DNA from: Dyadobacter sp. CY356
GTDB lineage: Bacteria; Bacteroidota; Bacteroidia; Cytophagales; Spirosomataceae
Length of the DNA stretch: 64,000 bases
NCBI RefSeq assembly: GCF_021440195.1
Contig: NZ_JAJTSZ010000002.1
Span: 186,001 to 250,000, forward strand
Direction: 5' to 3'
This document shows, piece after piece, positions 56,039 through 63,171 of this stretch (its first letter is position 1; each line of letters opens with the position of its first letter). A program made the translations under genes and the position numbers. The notes under the pieces are model-generated. The model searched no databases. It had not been told where the DNA came from and saw only the letters and a list, made by a program, of their open reading frames with translations.

Positions 56039-56068
56039 ATAGTACCCTACACTGGCAAGTGATGTCAA
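56039..56068 (-). promoter_or_regulatory. leftward regulator promoter (TTGACA-18-TACTAT)
   Basis: Minus strand TTGACA at 56063-56068, 18 bp, TACTAT at 56039-56044, six bases before the regulator ATG. The ACCCTA word here recurs in the opposing promoter, possibly operator half-sites. Confidence 0.55.
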
Positions 56069-56138
56069 TCAGTTTATTTACTTGCTTGATAGATTTTTTT
56101 TATGCTCAAAAAAATTAGTCGTTTTGGTAAAAAAGATG

Positions 56139-56167
56139 TTGACACCCTATCCTGTATGGGCTAAGGT
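56139..56167 (+). promoter_or_regulatory. rightward early promoter (TTGACA-17-TAAGGT)
   Basis: TTGACA at 56139-56144, 17 bp, TAAGGT at 56162-56167, then aaaaggag and the ATG at 56192. It would drive the recombination operon through at least the ArdC gene. An accctatcc block lies in the spacer. Confidence 0.6.
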
Positions 56168-56191
56168 GACTATATCGAAAAGGAGAAAACG

Positions 56192-56362
56192 ATGAATAGA
56201 AAAGTACTAATAGCAATGATTATTTGGGCAGTCTTGTCCTCAGTCATGGTGGTTGCAGCTATCAATATGGCTTCGAGCTGGTTTGATGGCGGTAAAGGAA
56301 TTGGAAAAATTCAGGCTCAAATTGAAGAGGGCTATGAGGAAACAAAAAATGAAAGACAATAA
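56192..56362 (+). CDS. 56-residue membrane protein, first gene of the early operon
   Basis: ATG with an aaggag ribosome site eight bases upstream. One N-terminal helix (VLIAMIIWAVLSSVMVVAAI) and a charged tail. It overlaps the next gene by 14 bp. Role unknown. Confidence 0.6.
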   Translation: MNRKVLIAMIIWAVLSSVMVVAAINMASSWFDGGKGIGKIQAQIEEGYEETKNERQ

Positions 56363-56558
56363 TGTAGTTCCAATCAAGGTCGTTACTGACGATCCACTGG
56401 ATTTGGTTCTGGATACCATTCTGCAAAACGTAAACTCCATGATTAACATGGGTCATGTAATGAACCTAAACCACGCTTCCAAATACCGTCATGTTCTGGT
56501 TTCAATATCAGAAATGGCGAAAGAGGAACTTTACCACCTTGATAAAAAGGCCGCGTGA
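56349..56558 (+). CDS. small early phage protein
   Basis: 69 residues starting MKDNNVVPIKVVTDDP; helical, with LDTILQNVNSMINMGHVMNLNHASKY. Tail KKAA overlaps the next gene's ATG by four bases. Function unknown. Confidence 0.55.
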   Translation: MKDNNVVPIKVVTDDPLDLVLDTILQNVNSMINMGHVMNLNHASKYRHVLVSISEMAKEELYHLDKKAA

Positions 56559-56755
56559 TGACACTCACCAGTCCACTACAAGCCGTAAAGCAGGGCATAA
56601 TCCAACGCCTTAGCATTATATACCCCACCCTAACCGAAGAAGAATTGACCGAAAAGAGCGGTTCACCCGAATACGTGCCTGAAGCCATTAAAGAGCTGTT
56701 GCAAAGCGGTGATATTGTGGTTGATGGCGATCAATATAGATTGAAAGGAAAATAG
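56555..56755 (+). CDS. small early phage protein
   Basis: 66 residues; AIKELLQSGDIVVDGDQYRLKGK at the end looks like the wing of a winged-helix fold. It ends directly before the ERF gene's ATG. Function unknown. Confidence 0.55.
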   Translation: MMTLTSPLQAVKQGIIQRLSIIYPTLTEEELTEKSGSPEYVPEAIKELLQSGDIVVDGDQYRLKGK

Positions 56756-57412
56756 ATGTCCAATAAGCACGTATATGAGGCGATTGCAGCGATTACAGGA
56801 AAGATGTCAAAAGAAGGCATCAGTAAAGACCGCAAGAACCAGATGCAGGGATATAACTTCCGTGGCATTGATGATGTGTTAAACGCACTGTCTCCGATGC
56901 TGGCAGAAGAAAAGCTGAACATATTGCCCCGTGTAATTGAGCGTGAATGCGTTGAGCGACAAACAGCCAAAGGCGGCGCAATCTTTTACACAACCGTTAA
57001 GGTAGAATTTGACTTTGTAAGCGCGGTTGATGGTTCAATTCATACCGTCTGTACGTTCGGTGAAGCTATGGACAGTGCTGATAAATCCACAAACAAGGCA
57101 ATGTCTGCTGCTTATAAATACGCTGCCTTCCTTGCCTTTTGTATCCCTACTGAGGGTGAAGATGCTGACGCGGTAACCCATGTCATTACGCCGAAAGTTG
57201 ACCTGATTACACCGGAACGCAAAACCTTCATCATTGATATGGTGAATAAAGAAACTGACATTACAAAACTTAGAACCATCTACCCGGTTATTAAGAAGGA
57301 ATGTCAAACCGCTAATGATGAGCCTACTTGGAAAGAACTGGAAAAGCTCATTACAGATAAAGTAACACAACTACAACCACCACAGGAGACTACAATTGAC
57401 ACAACCAACTAA
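56756..57412 (+). CDS. ERF-family single-strand annealing protein
   Basis: 218 residues. VYEAIAAITGKMSKEGISKD, YNFRGIDDVLNALSPMLAEEKLNILP and the later DSADKSTNKAMSAAYKYA are ERF hallmarks (P22 Erf-like). It anneals complementary single strands to circularise or recombine phage DNA. Followed by GapR-like, SSB-like and exonuclease genes, a complete annealing module. Confidence 0.9.
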   Translation: MSNKHVYEAIAAITGKMSKEGISKDRKNQMQGYNFRGIDDVLNALSPMLAEEKLNILPRVIERECVERQTAKGGAIFYTTVKVEFDFVSAVDGSIHTVCTFGEAMDSADKSTNKAMSAAYKYAAFLAFCIPTEGEDADAVTHVITPKVDLITPERKTFIIDMVNKETDITKLRTIYPVIKKECQTANDEPTWKELEKLITDKVTQLQPPQETTIDTTN

Positions 57413-57650
57413 TATTGCTGGGGTATCTGGCGAAAGAGTTATCCAACTTATTGAGCGGATTGAACGCTTAGAAGAAGAAAAGTCTGGACTTGCTGATGAC
57501 ATCAGGGATGTTTATGCAGAAGCCAAGAGCGCCGGGTTTGATACAAAAACCATGCGCCAGATTGTCAAGTTAAGAAAGCTTGACCGTCAAAAACGTGAAG
57601 AAGAAGAAATGCTACTTGAAACATATAAAATTGCCGTCGGCATGGAATAG
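57396..57650 (+). CDS. GapR-like DUF2312 protein
   Basis: 84 residues. GVSGERVIQLIERIERLEEEK, SGLADDIRDVYAEAKSAGFD and MRQIVKLRKLD match DUF2312 closely. The family is known chiefly from Alphaproteobacteria and their phages; Caulobacter GapR binds overtwisted DNA ahead of polymerases. Start is a TTG with ggag upstream, overlapping the ERF stop by 17 bp. Its presence points to an alphaproteobacterial source. Confidence 0.85.
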   Translation: MTQPTNIAGVSGERVIQLIERIERLEEEKSGLADDIRDVYAEAKSAGFDTKTMRQIVKLRKLDRQKREEEEMLLETYKIAVGME

Positions 57651-57661
57651 GAATACAAACA

Positions 57662-57964
57662 ATGACAAAAGTATACGACCTAGTAATCAAAACCGGAACC
57701 TACACCAAGAATGGCGAAGAAAAAGCCCGTTACAAAAACATTGGTATTGTTAATCAGACAGATAAGGGAATGTATATTCTTCTTGACCGCATGTTTAACC
57801 CTGCTGGCGTGCCTAATCCTGAAAACAAAGACATGTTGATGGTTTCAATGTTTGAGCCAAAAGAAAATCAGTCTGATAATGGTGCTGCCTATTCGCAAGC
57901 TCGTAAAGGTGATCCACAATCACCAAGCTTTGGTAATGAATTCGACGATTCAGCGCCGTTTTAG
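57662..57964 (+). CDS. SSB-like protein
   Basis: 100 residues. Beta-rich front (YDLVIKTGTYTKNGEEKARYKNIGIV) suits a small OB fold, and the last residues, EFDDSAPF, mimic the acidic DDxxPF tip by which SSBs recruit partners. It lies between recombination genes. A phage family of similar proteins exists without a firm function. Confidence 0.6.
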   Translation: MTKVYDLVIKTGTYTKNGEEKARYKNIGIVNQTDKGMYILLDRMFNPAGVPNPENKDMLMVSMFEPKENQSDNGAAYSQARKGDPQSPSFGNEFDDSAPF

Positions 57965-57975
57965 GGAGAAATAAC

Positions 57976-58623
57976 TTGACCAATATTTATATCGACATTG
58001 AAGCCATTAATTCACAAGACGAGCGTGTAAAGGAATACTTTGCGCGTTCTGTGAAGGCTCCTTCAAACTATAAAGACCCTGAGAAAATACAAGCCTATAT
58101 CGCGGAAGGTGCTATTGAGGCGGTGAACAAAACCGCGCTTGATGGCCTTGGACATGCTATTTGTATCTGTGTAGCGATTGATGAGCGAGAAGTTGCAACT
58201 TTCTACGCCTATGAGCCAAAGGACGAAGCTGAAACCCTAAAAAATCTGTACACATATCTTGATGATAGCCTTGGAAACAACTTCTCACCCAAAACATTCA
58301 TTGGTCACAACCTTGTCGGATACGATCTGCCAATGTTGAAAAAGCGGTCAATGGTGCTGGGTATTAAGCCTCCCGCATACATTCCATTCGATGCGAAACC
58401 TTGGGACAACACTGTATTTGATACAATGATCCGTTGGGATGCCAGAAACTTTGCAAGCCTTGATAAGCTGTGCCTTGCTTTTGGATTGGATGTAAAATCT
58501 GGTATGGATGGCTCAATGGTCAATCAAGCGTATCTTGACGGCAAGCATGATGAAATTGCGTCATACTGTAACCACGATGTTGATGTTGTCCGTGAACTTC
58601 ACAAGCGGATGATCTACGCATAA
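57976..58623 (+). CDS. DEDD 3'-5' exonuclease
   Basis: 215 residues. Motif Exo I YIDIEAIN, Exo II IGHNLVGYDLPML, and Exo III YCNHDVDVV give the DEDD metal sites of DnaQ-like exonucleases. Starts at TTG with gggag just upstream. It could supply single strands for the ERF protein. It shares one base with the following gene. Confidence 0.8.
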   Translation: MTNIYIDIEAINSQDERVKEYFARSVKAPSNYKDPEKIQAYIAEGAIEAVNKTALDGLGHAICICVAIDEREVATFYAYEPKDEAETLKNLYTYLDDSLGNNFSPKTFIGHNLVGYDLPMLKKRSMVLGIKPPAYIPFDAKPWDNTVFDTMIRWDARNFASLDKLCLAFGLDVKSGMDGSMVNQAYLDGKHDEIASYCNHDVDVVRELHKRMIYA

Positions 58624-59000
58624 TGAAAACGTCATACCTCACTGTCAATGATATTGTAATTGAAAACCTTTATAAGGCTATCAAAGAGGCTCCTCGCGGC
58701 AGTGAGGTAACTATCGGCCCAAAGAATAAAACACGCCAACAGGAAAAATATCTACATGCTATCATCTGTGAAATTTGCAAGCACAACGGCGCTGACCCAG
58801 AAGATTTAAAGGATGATATTAAAATACCAATCCTTGGATTTACCGAACATGACTACCATGGCAAAAAATACCTCCGTCCCAAATCATCGAAACACATTTC
58901 TGATGAGCAATACGGTAAACTTATTAATGCGGCCATTGTTATTGCTGACTTTCTTGATGTAAAACTTCGCCCACCCTCCCACTATGGATTGAGCTTTTGA
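58623..59000 (+). CDS. NinB-like recombination protein
   Basis: 125 residues. GPKNKTRQQEKYLHAIICEICKHNG and ISDEQYGKLINAAIVIADFLDVKL resemble NinB (lambda Orf), which aids recombination in place of RecFOR. Position among recombination genes supports the call. Confidence 0.65.
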   Translation: MKTSYLTVNDIVIENLYKAIKEAPRGSEVTIGPKNKTRQQEKYLHAIICEICKHNGADPEDLKDDIKIPILGFTEHDYHGKKYLRPKSSKHISDEQYGKLINAAIVIADFLDVKLRPPSHYGLSF

Positions 59001-59356
59001 CCCTAGCCTTTCCCAAACCTGAGAAGCGGAAGAAACCGGATAAGGCCGATTATAAAAAGCGCGCTTTTATCTGTGATCTTCCTTGTCTTACCTGTGGTCT
59101 GGAAGGATCAACAGAACCCCACCATTTAAAACGCCATGTTTTAAGAGGCATGGGAATGAAGGCAAGTGATGACTTTATTGTGCCGCTATGCCATAACTGC
59201 CACATGCTGGGAGTTGAGCTGGCTGGGGATGAAACGGCTTGGTTTGCTTCAAATGGCATATCTAACGCTGTTAAAATTTCTAACGATATTAATAAATACT
59301 ATTTATCAGACAACCCTGAAAACGCACACGACTATATAATGAGAAGATTTTTATGA
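58997..59356 (+). CDS. DUF968-like HNH-type nuclease
   Basis: 119 residues. CLTCGLEGSTEPHHLKRHVLRG and DDFIVPLCHNCHMLGVELAGDE match DUF968/Ref-like proteins with CxxC...HH...CxxCH metal sites; P1 Ref is a RecA-dependent nuclease. Starts at TTG overlapping the previous stop (tTTGA). Confidence 0.7.
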   Translation: MTLAFPKPEKRKKPDKADYKKRAFICDLPCLTCGLEGSTEPHHLKRHVLRGMGMKASDDFIVPLCHNCHMLGVELAGDETAWFASNGISNAVKISNDINKYYLSDNPENAHDYIMRRFL

Positions 59357-59811
59357 CCCACCCACTCTACATTCTTAATGAAATCAAAGTTTCCTATACA
59401 TCGCATTTGGAACCAGAAGACAGGATGAAAATTGGTAGACCCTTGGATTCCTATAACGCTCTTTTGTCGGTGTGGAATATGGATACAATTGATTTATATG
59501 AGGAAATGAAAGTAATGATGCTGGACACATCTAGCCGTGTTATTGGAGTATTCAACCATTCAACAGGTAGTTCAGCCGGGGTTGCGGTAGACAGTAAGCT
59601 GATTTTTGCCACGGCACTTAAAGCAAATGCTCAGTCCATTGTTTTGGCACACAACCACCCTTCTGGAAATTTGAACCCAAGCCACGCAGACCGGGAAATC
59701 ACTCATAGGCTAATTGAGTGTGGCAAGATGTTGGAACTTCCAGTAGTTGACCACATAATTGTTTCCAGAAAAGGCTTTTACAGTTTCGTTGATAACGATG
59801 CAATGTACTAA
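59353..59811 (+). CDS. RadC-like JAB/MPN-domain protein
   Basis: 152 residues. JAMM motif HNHPSGNLNPSHAD with His100, His102, Asp113 and upstream Glu51, the catalytic set of metal-dependent deubiquitinase-like folds. Mobile-element RadC proteins lack the usual N-terminal HhH domain, as here. Role unknown despite the old name. It overlaps the DUF968-like gene by four bases and is frequent on Bacteroidota mobile elements. Confidence 0.85.
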   Translation: MTHPLYILNEIKVSYTSHLEPEDRMKIGRPLDSYNALLSVWNMDTIDLYEEMKVMMLDTSSRVIGVFNHSTGSSAGVAVDSKLIFATALKANAQSIVLAHNHPSGNLNPSHADREITHRLIECGKMLELPVVDHIIVSRKGFYSFVDNDAMY

Positions 59812-59845
59812 CGATAAGATCCACAATTATATTAAGGAGATATAA

Positions 59846-60070
59846 ATGACTAAACAACAAACAATAGAACGTCTTGAAAAAGAGCTTTATGAATGGAAAA
59901 ACTACGCGAATGATTTAAAAGATCGCCATGACCTTGCTTTGAACTCTCTTTCAGAACTCGCACAGGGATTTGGGGTAAAGGGGGATTATAGTTGGCAATC
60001 TGCAATGCAGAAGTTGGCTGGAAATGCCATTGTTGCTATCGGCAATAAAAGATTGAGAAAGGCTTACTAA
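59846..60070 (+). CDS. small coiled-coil protein
   Basis: 74 residues; N-terminal half a charged helix (TIERLEKELYEWKNYANDLKD). Preceded by aaggagatat, so well expressed. It shares one base with the ArdC start. Function unknown. Confidence 0.55.
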   Translation: MTKQQTIERLEKELYEWKNYANDLKDRHDLALNSLSELAQGFGVKGDYSWQSAMQKLAGNAIVAIGNKRLRKAY

Positions 60071-60993
60071 TGACCGATCTACACGATCAAATTACAGGCA
60101 AAATCATTGAACAACTTGAACAAGGAACCGCCCCATGGCGCAAACCTTGGGATAGCACCAACGACACACCTTTCACTATTCCCCTGAATAAAACCACCGG
60201 TAAATATTATCGTGGTATCAATATCCCGTTACTTTGGCTCGCCAGTGCTGAAAAGGAATACACAAACCACAATTGGGGCAGTTTTAAACAATGGGCCGAG
60301 AAAAAGGAATTCGTCCGCAAGGGTGAAAAGGCCACAACAATCGTTTATTACGATACTATCGAACGTAAAAAGGATGATAAGGTTGAGAAGATCCCATTCC
60401 TGAAAATGTCATTCGTGTTCAATCAGTGTCAACTTCAATCGTACAATCCTGATCTGGAAATCAAACCGGATCGTCTGGACTTGGTAACACGAGTTGAGAA
60501 TGCCGATGAGTTCATCAAGAACACCCAGGCTGATATTCGACACGGTGGAAGTCGCGCCTGTTACTGGATGGCAGAAGATTACATTCAAATGCCTCCGACA
60601 GTCTCATTTAACGGTACACAGACGCAAACCCCAACTGAGGGCTATTACTCCACTGTTTTACATGAATTGTCCCACTGGACTGGGCATGAGAAGCGTTGTG
60701 ACCGTCAATTTGGGAAGCGTTTCGGAGACAGCGCCTATGCCTTTGAAGAATTGGTGGCTGAAATGTCATCAGCGTTTCTATGTGCGGAACTTGACATTAC
60801 GGATGCTCCCCAGCCGGATCATGCCAGCTATATCGGGCATTGGCTGACAATGTTGAAGGATGACAAGAAAGCTATTCTGACGGCTGCAAGTGCTGCCAGC
60901 AAAGCGGGTGATTGCTTGAAAGCGTTTCAGTCTAACGCTCTTTATCCCGGTCCGGCTTTGATTGAAAGCTCTCGCGGAATTTCTCCTTCTTAG
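60070..60993 (+). CDS. ArdC-like antirestriction protein
   Basis: 307 residues in two parts. The N-terminal ssDNA-binding domain (about 1-130) has DQITGKIIEQLEQGTAPWRKPW and GKYYRGINIPLLW. The zincin metallopeptidase part has HELSH (198-202) and AFEELVAEM. ArdC of plasmid pSa protects incoming single-stranded DNA from restriction during conjugation, so this fits the mobilization side of the element. Its end overlaps a convergent small gene by 62 bp. Confidence 0.85.
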   Translation: MTDLHDQITGKIIEQLEQGTAPWRKPWDSTNDTPFTIPLNKTTGKYYRGINIPLLWLASAEKEYTNHNWGSFKQWAEKKEFVRKGEKATTIVYYDTIERKKDDKVEKIPFLKMSFVFNQCQLQSYNPDLEIKPDRLDLVTRVENADEFIKNTQADIRHGGSRACYWMAEDYIQMPPTVSFNGTQTQTPTEGYYSTVLHELSHWTGHEKRCDRQFGKRFGDSAYAFEELVAEMSSAFLCAELDITDAPQPDHASYIGHWLTMLKDDKKAILTAASAASKAGDCLKAFQSNALYPGPALIESSRGISPS

Positions 60994-61153
60994 CCTCACG
61001 CCTTCCGGCTTCCAAGGCTTTATAAGTTTCAGATTCCAAGAACTTTGGATTTTTCTGCTCCTTCATAAGGTCTTGGAACCTGCCTCCCTTTTCCAACTGA
61101 TACCCAGTGTTGAACCACTTTACAAAGTATGGGTCTACTTTTTCATCGCTCAT
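60932..61153 (-). CDS. small charged protein with relaxase-type C-terminal tail
   Basis: 73 residues: DPYFVKWFNTGYQLEKGGRF in the first half and a basic helix at the end. The last 16 residues, KFRESFQSKPDRDKER, align with the relaxase tail (FxxxFxS...ER). It overlaps the upstream gene by 11 bp and is last of the integrase operon. Function unknown; a type IV transfer substrate is possible. Confidence 0.55.
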   Translation of the reverse strand: MSDEKVDPYFVKWFNTGYQLEKGGRFQDLMKEQKNPKFLESETYKALEAGRREAKKEKFRESFQSKPDRDKER

Positions 61154-61508
61154 GATCCCTGTTTTTATCTTTTGATTTAAAAGCTGCCATAAAAGCTCTT
61201 TTCTTTTCCTCCCGTTCGGTAGTTAATTTTTGCTGCTTCAATGCTTCTTCGGAAAGATTATTAGTTTGGCTTCTGGATATATCTTTATGAATATCCTGAT
61301 GAGCAAGGGACTTTTCTATTTGCTGAATATCCCTGTCGGATAAGGCTTTTGCGTCCTTTATCCTTTGTTCAATCTTGTCAAGTTCAATCTGATACGGGTC
61401 TGGTTCAAGTTCAGTATTAGGCTCTCGCCAAGGTTTTCGCCCGTGTTCCGGTTCAAGTTCATTTTTGTTTTGACTGAACTCATGCTTCAAATAATCTTTT
61501 TTAGCCAT
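61143..61508 (-). CDS. charged helical protein with relaxase-type C-terminal tail
   Basis: 121 residues, highly charged helices throughout (IELDKIEQRIKDAKALSDRD). It ends AFMAAFKSKDKNRDHER, closest to the relaxase ending KDKDHER. It shares one base with the HTH gene upstream. Function unknown; the shared tail suggests it is handled by the same coupling protein. Confidence 0.6.
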   Translation of the reverse strand: MAKKDYLKHEFSQNKNELEPEHGRKPWREPNTELEPDPYQIELDKIEQRIKDAKALSDRDIQQIEKSLAHQDIHKDISRSQTNNLSEEALKQQKLTTEREEKKRAFMAAFKSKDKNRDHER

Positions 61509-61768
61509 CAGAAGGGGTTTTTAGCGTGTTTATCTAAATAGGCATCAATGCTGTCAAGATCGTATAAAATGTGCTTTGGCAAAGGTTGGGTGTAGCGTAT
61601 CACCCCTGTGTCCCTAAGCTTCTGGAGCGTGGTTTTGCTGGTAATTCGCATGTATTTCATTGCTTCTTCGCCATCAATCCACTTGTCTCGCTTGCCACCC
61701 TTCACACGAGCAACAACCTCCTCAATAAGGCGGTAGAATTGTTCGTCTGTGAGGTTTTGGGTTTCCAT
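61508..61768 (-). CDS. excisionase-like HTH protein
   Basis: 86 residues. Winged-helix part KWIDGEEAMKYMRITSKTTLQKLRDTGVI, then a wing YTQPLPKHILYDLDSIDAYLDKH, as in HTH_17/excisionase-type proteins. Directly after the integrase, it probably steers excision and may regulate the operon. Confidence 0.75.
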   Translation of the reverse strand: METQNLTDEQFYRLIEEVVARVKGGKRDKWIDGEEAMKYMRITSKTTLQKLRDTGVIRYTQPLPKHILYDLDSIDAYLDKHAKNPF

Positions 61769-61785
61769 GAAAGCAATATATCAAA

Positions 61786-63000
61786 TTATCCATTTAAAAC
61801 TGCATCTAACGCATCATCTGCTGTCTTGTGAATGAAATTATTTTGGTATGATATAGTCGTGGTCAAACTGCTGTGCCGGTACAGCTTTTGAAGCATTTGA
61901 GGTGTGATTTTGTCCCCTGAAATGTTTCCGAAGGTGTGACGGCTGATGTGGTTTGTCATCGGCTTAGTGATCTTTGCCTTCTCAGCGACCAGTTTTAAAT
62001 ACTTATTCAGGTTTTTAACGCCGTAGGAAATCTTTCTTTCAACGGTAAATTGGTCGCTCATATCCTCAACCACCTTCAGTTCAGGAAATATAAGGCCGTT
62101 GACAGGATCATCGCCCCGGTATTGATCCAATATCGCTTTCACCTTTTCAGGGATTTTTAAAGAGCCGGGCTTATCGTTTTTTCCCATGGAATAAAACAGA
62201 CGGTCATTTTGAAAATCCGTCCACTTCATCCGCAATACATCAGAAACCCGTACCCCTGCAAAGTAGTATGAGAATAAAAATACATTTCGTGCATGGTTAA
62301 GTTTTGGCTCAACCGACAGGTTAAGTTTTTCAATCGCTTCGACTTCCTCTTTTGTCAAACCGATTTTAGAAGACTTTGGAATTTTAATCTGTATTTTTCC
62401 CCTGCCAAATGGATAGGCTTTGATATCAGCCAATTCGCCAAGTATCGCCTGATTGTAAAGCGACCTAATCAGTATAAGGTGGTTAACAATTGTTCGCTCA
62501 CTGAGTTTCTTATCACCCTTCAAGTGTGCCCGGAAACGATTTAACAGCGGGACAGTGATTTCAGAAAAATCAATATCCTTCGTTCCTAAAAAAGCCTCAA
62601 AGTTATTTATTCTTGCCTGATCGGTTGGGACACGATTGTATTTCCCCTCCTTTCGCATATTTTCTATAAACTCAGCTGCAATGGCAAAAAAGGTTACACC
62701 CTTCTTTGGTTTGATCTTCTTTGCAACAAGCTTGGCAGAGACATCTTTCTTTTTGGCTTGTAGCTCTAAACTAGTGTCACTGGCCTCAGCAAATTTCTGT
62801 GCAATTAAATTGTTTAACCTCACGGAATTGCGGTGAGTTTTTTTAACTTTACATGCTACCGCGTCCCAATCCTCTTCATTGATACTTGTCCCAATGTGAA
62901 TGTAGGAAGATTTACGATCCTTCGTAATCCGCAGCGCAAGGGGAAATGTGCCGTCAGCTTTTGCGGCGTTTCTGATAACCACCTTAATTGTCGTCGCCAT
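61786..63000 (-). CDS. int: tyrosine recombinase integrase
   Basis: 404 residues, with the Bacteroidota-type layout: N-terminal arm-binding region (about 1-95), core-binding domain with FFAIAAEFIENM (about 103-195), and catalytic domain. Arg251 (GVRVSDVLRMKW), His351-Arg354 (HISRHTFG), His376 (LYRHSS) and nucleophile Tyr385 are intact. It lies 171 bp from attR, which is its expected partner site. Confidence 0.95.
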   Translation of the reverse strand: MATTIKVVIRNAAKADGTFPLALRITKDRKSSYIHIGTSINEEDWDAVACKVKKTHRNSVRLNNLIAQKFAEASDTSLELQAKKKDVSAKLVAKKIKPKKGVTFFAIAAEFIENMRKEGKYNRVPTDQARINNFEAFLGTKDIDFSEITVPLLNRFRAHLKGDKKLSERTIVNHLILIRSLYNQAILGELADIKAYPFGRGKIQIKIPKSSKIGLTKEEVEAIEKLNLSVEPKLNHARNVFLFSYYFAGVRVSDVLRMKWTDFQNDRLFYSMGKNDKPGSLKIPEKVKAILDQYRGDDPVNGLIFPELKVVEDMSDQFTVERKISYGVKNLNKYLKLVAEKAKITKPMTNHISRHTFGNISGDKITPQMLQKLYRHSSLTTTISYQNNFIHKTADDALDAVLNG

Positions 63001-63014
63001 ATAATTTCTTTTAG

Positions 63015-63156
63015 GTCAAACAAATATAAGTAATTCCAGTCAAACATTAGTAAAACAAACGGTGTTTTTTTATGTATTACTATGACTTCCATAAATTAAT
63101 AAAATGCTGATAATTAGATAGTTAAAATCATATCAAAACATAGTAAACCATAGTAA
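63015..63156. repeat. candidate arm-type recombinase sites
   Basis: gtcaaaca at 63015 and cagtcaaacat at 63037 match cagtcaaacat at 19321 and tcaaacat at 19335 on the opposite arm. In addition catagtaa occurs at 63139 and 63149, and inverted at 63077. Short repeats on both sides of an att core are the usual arm sites for integrase and excisionase. Confidence 0.55.
63021..63028 (-). promoter_or_regulatory. Bacteroidota -7 box of the integrase operon
   Basis: TATATTTG on the minus strand matches TAnnTTTG exactly, 20 bases before the integrase ATG. It overlaps a TCAAACA repeat, so integrase or excisionase binding could block the promoter. No convincing -33 box at ideal spacing. Confidence 0.5.
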
Positions 63157-63171
63157 TACAGTATGAATAGA

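Noticed and set aside
19285..63171. Type IV secretion channel (VirB/Tra) genes
   Set aside because: None found. Only the relaxase, MobC and coupling protein are present, so the element is at most mobilizable.
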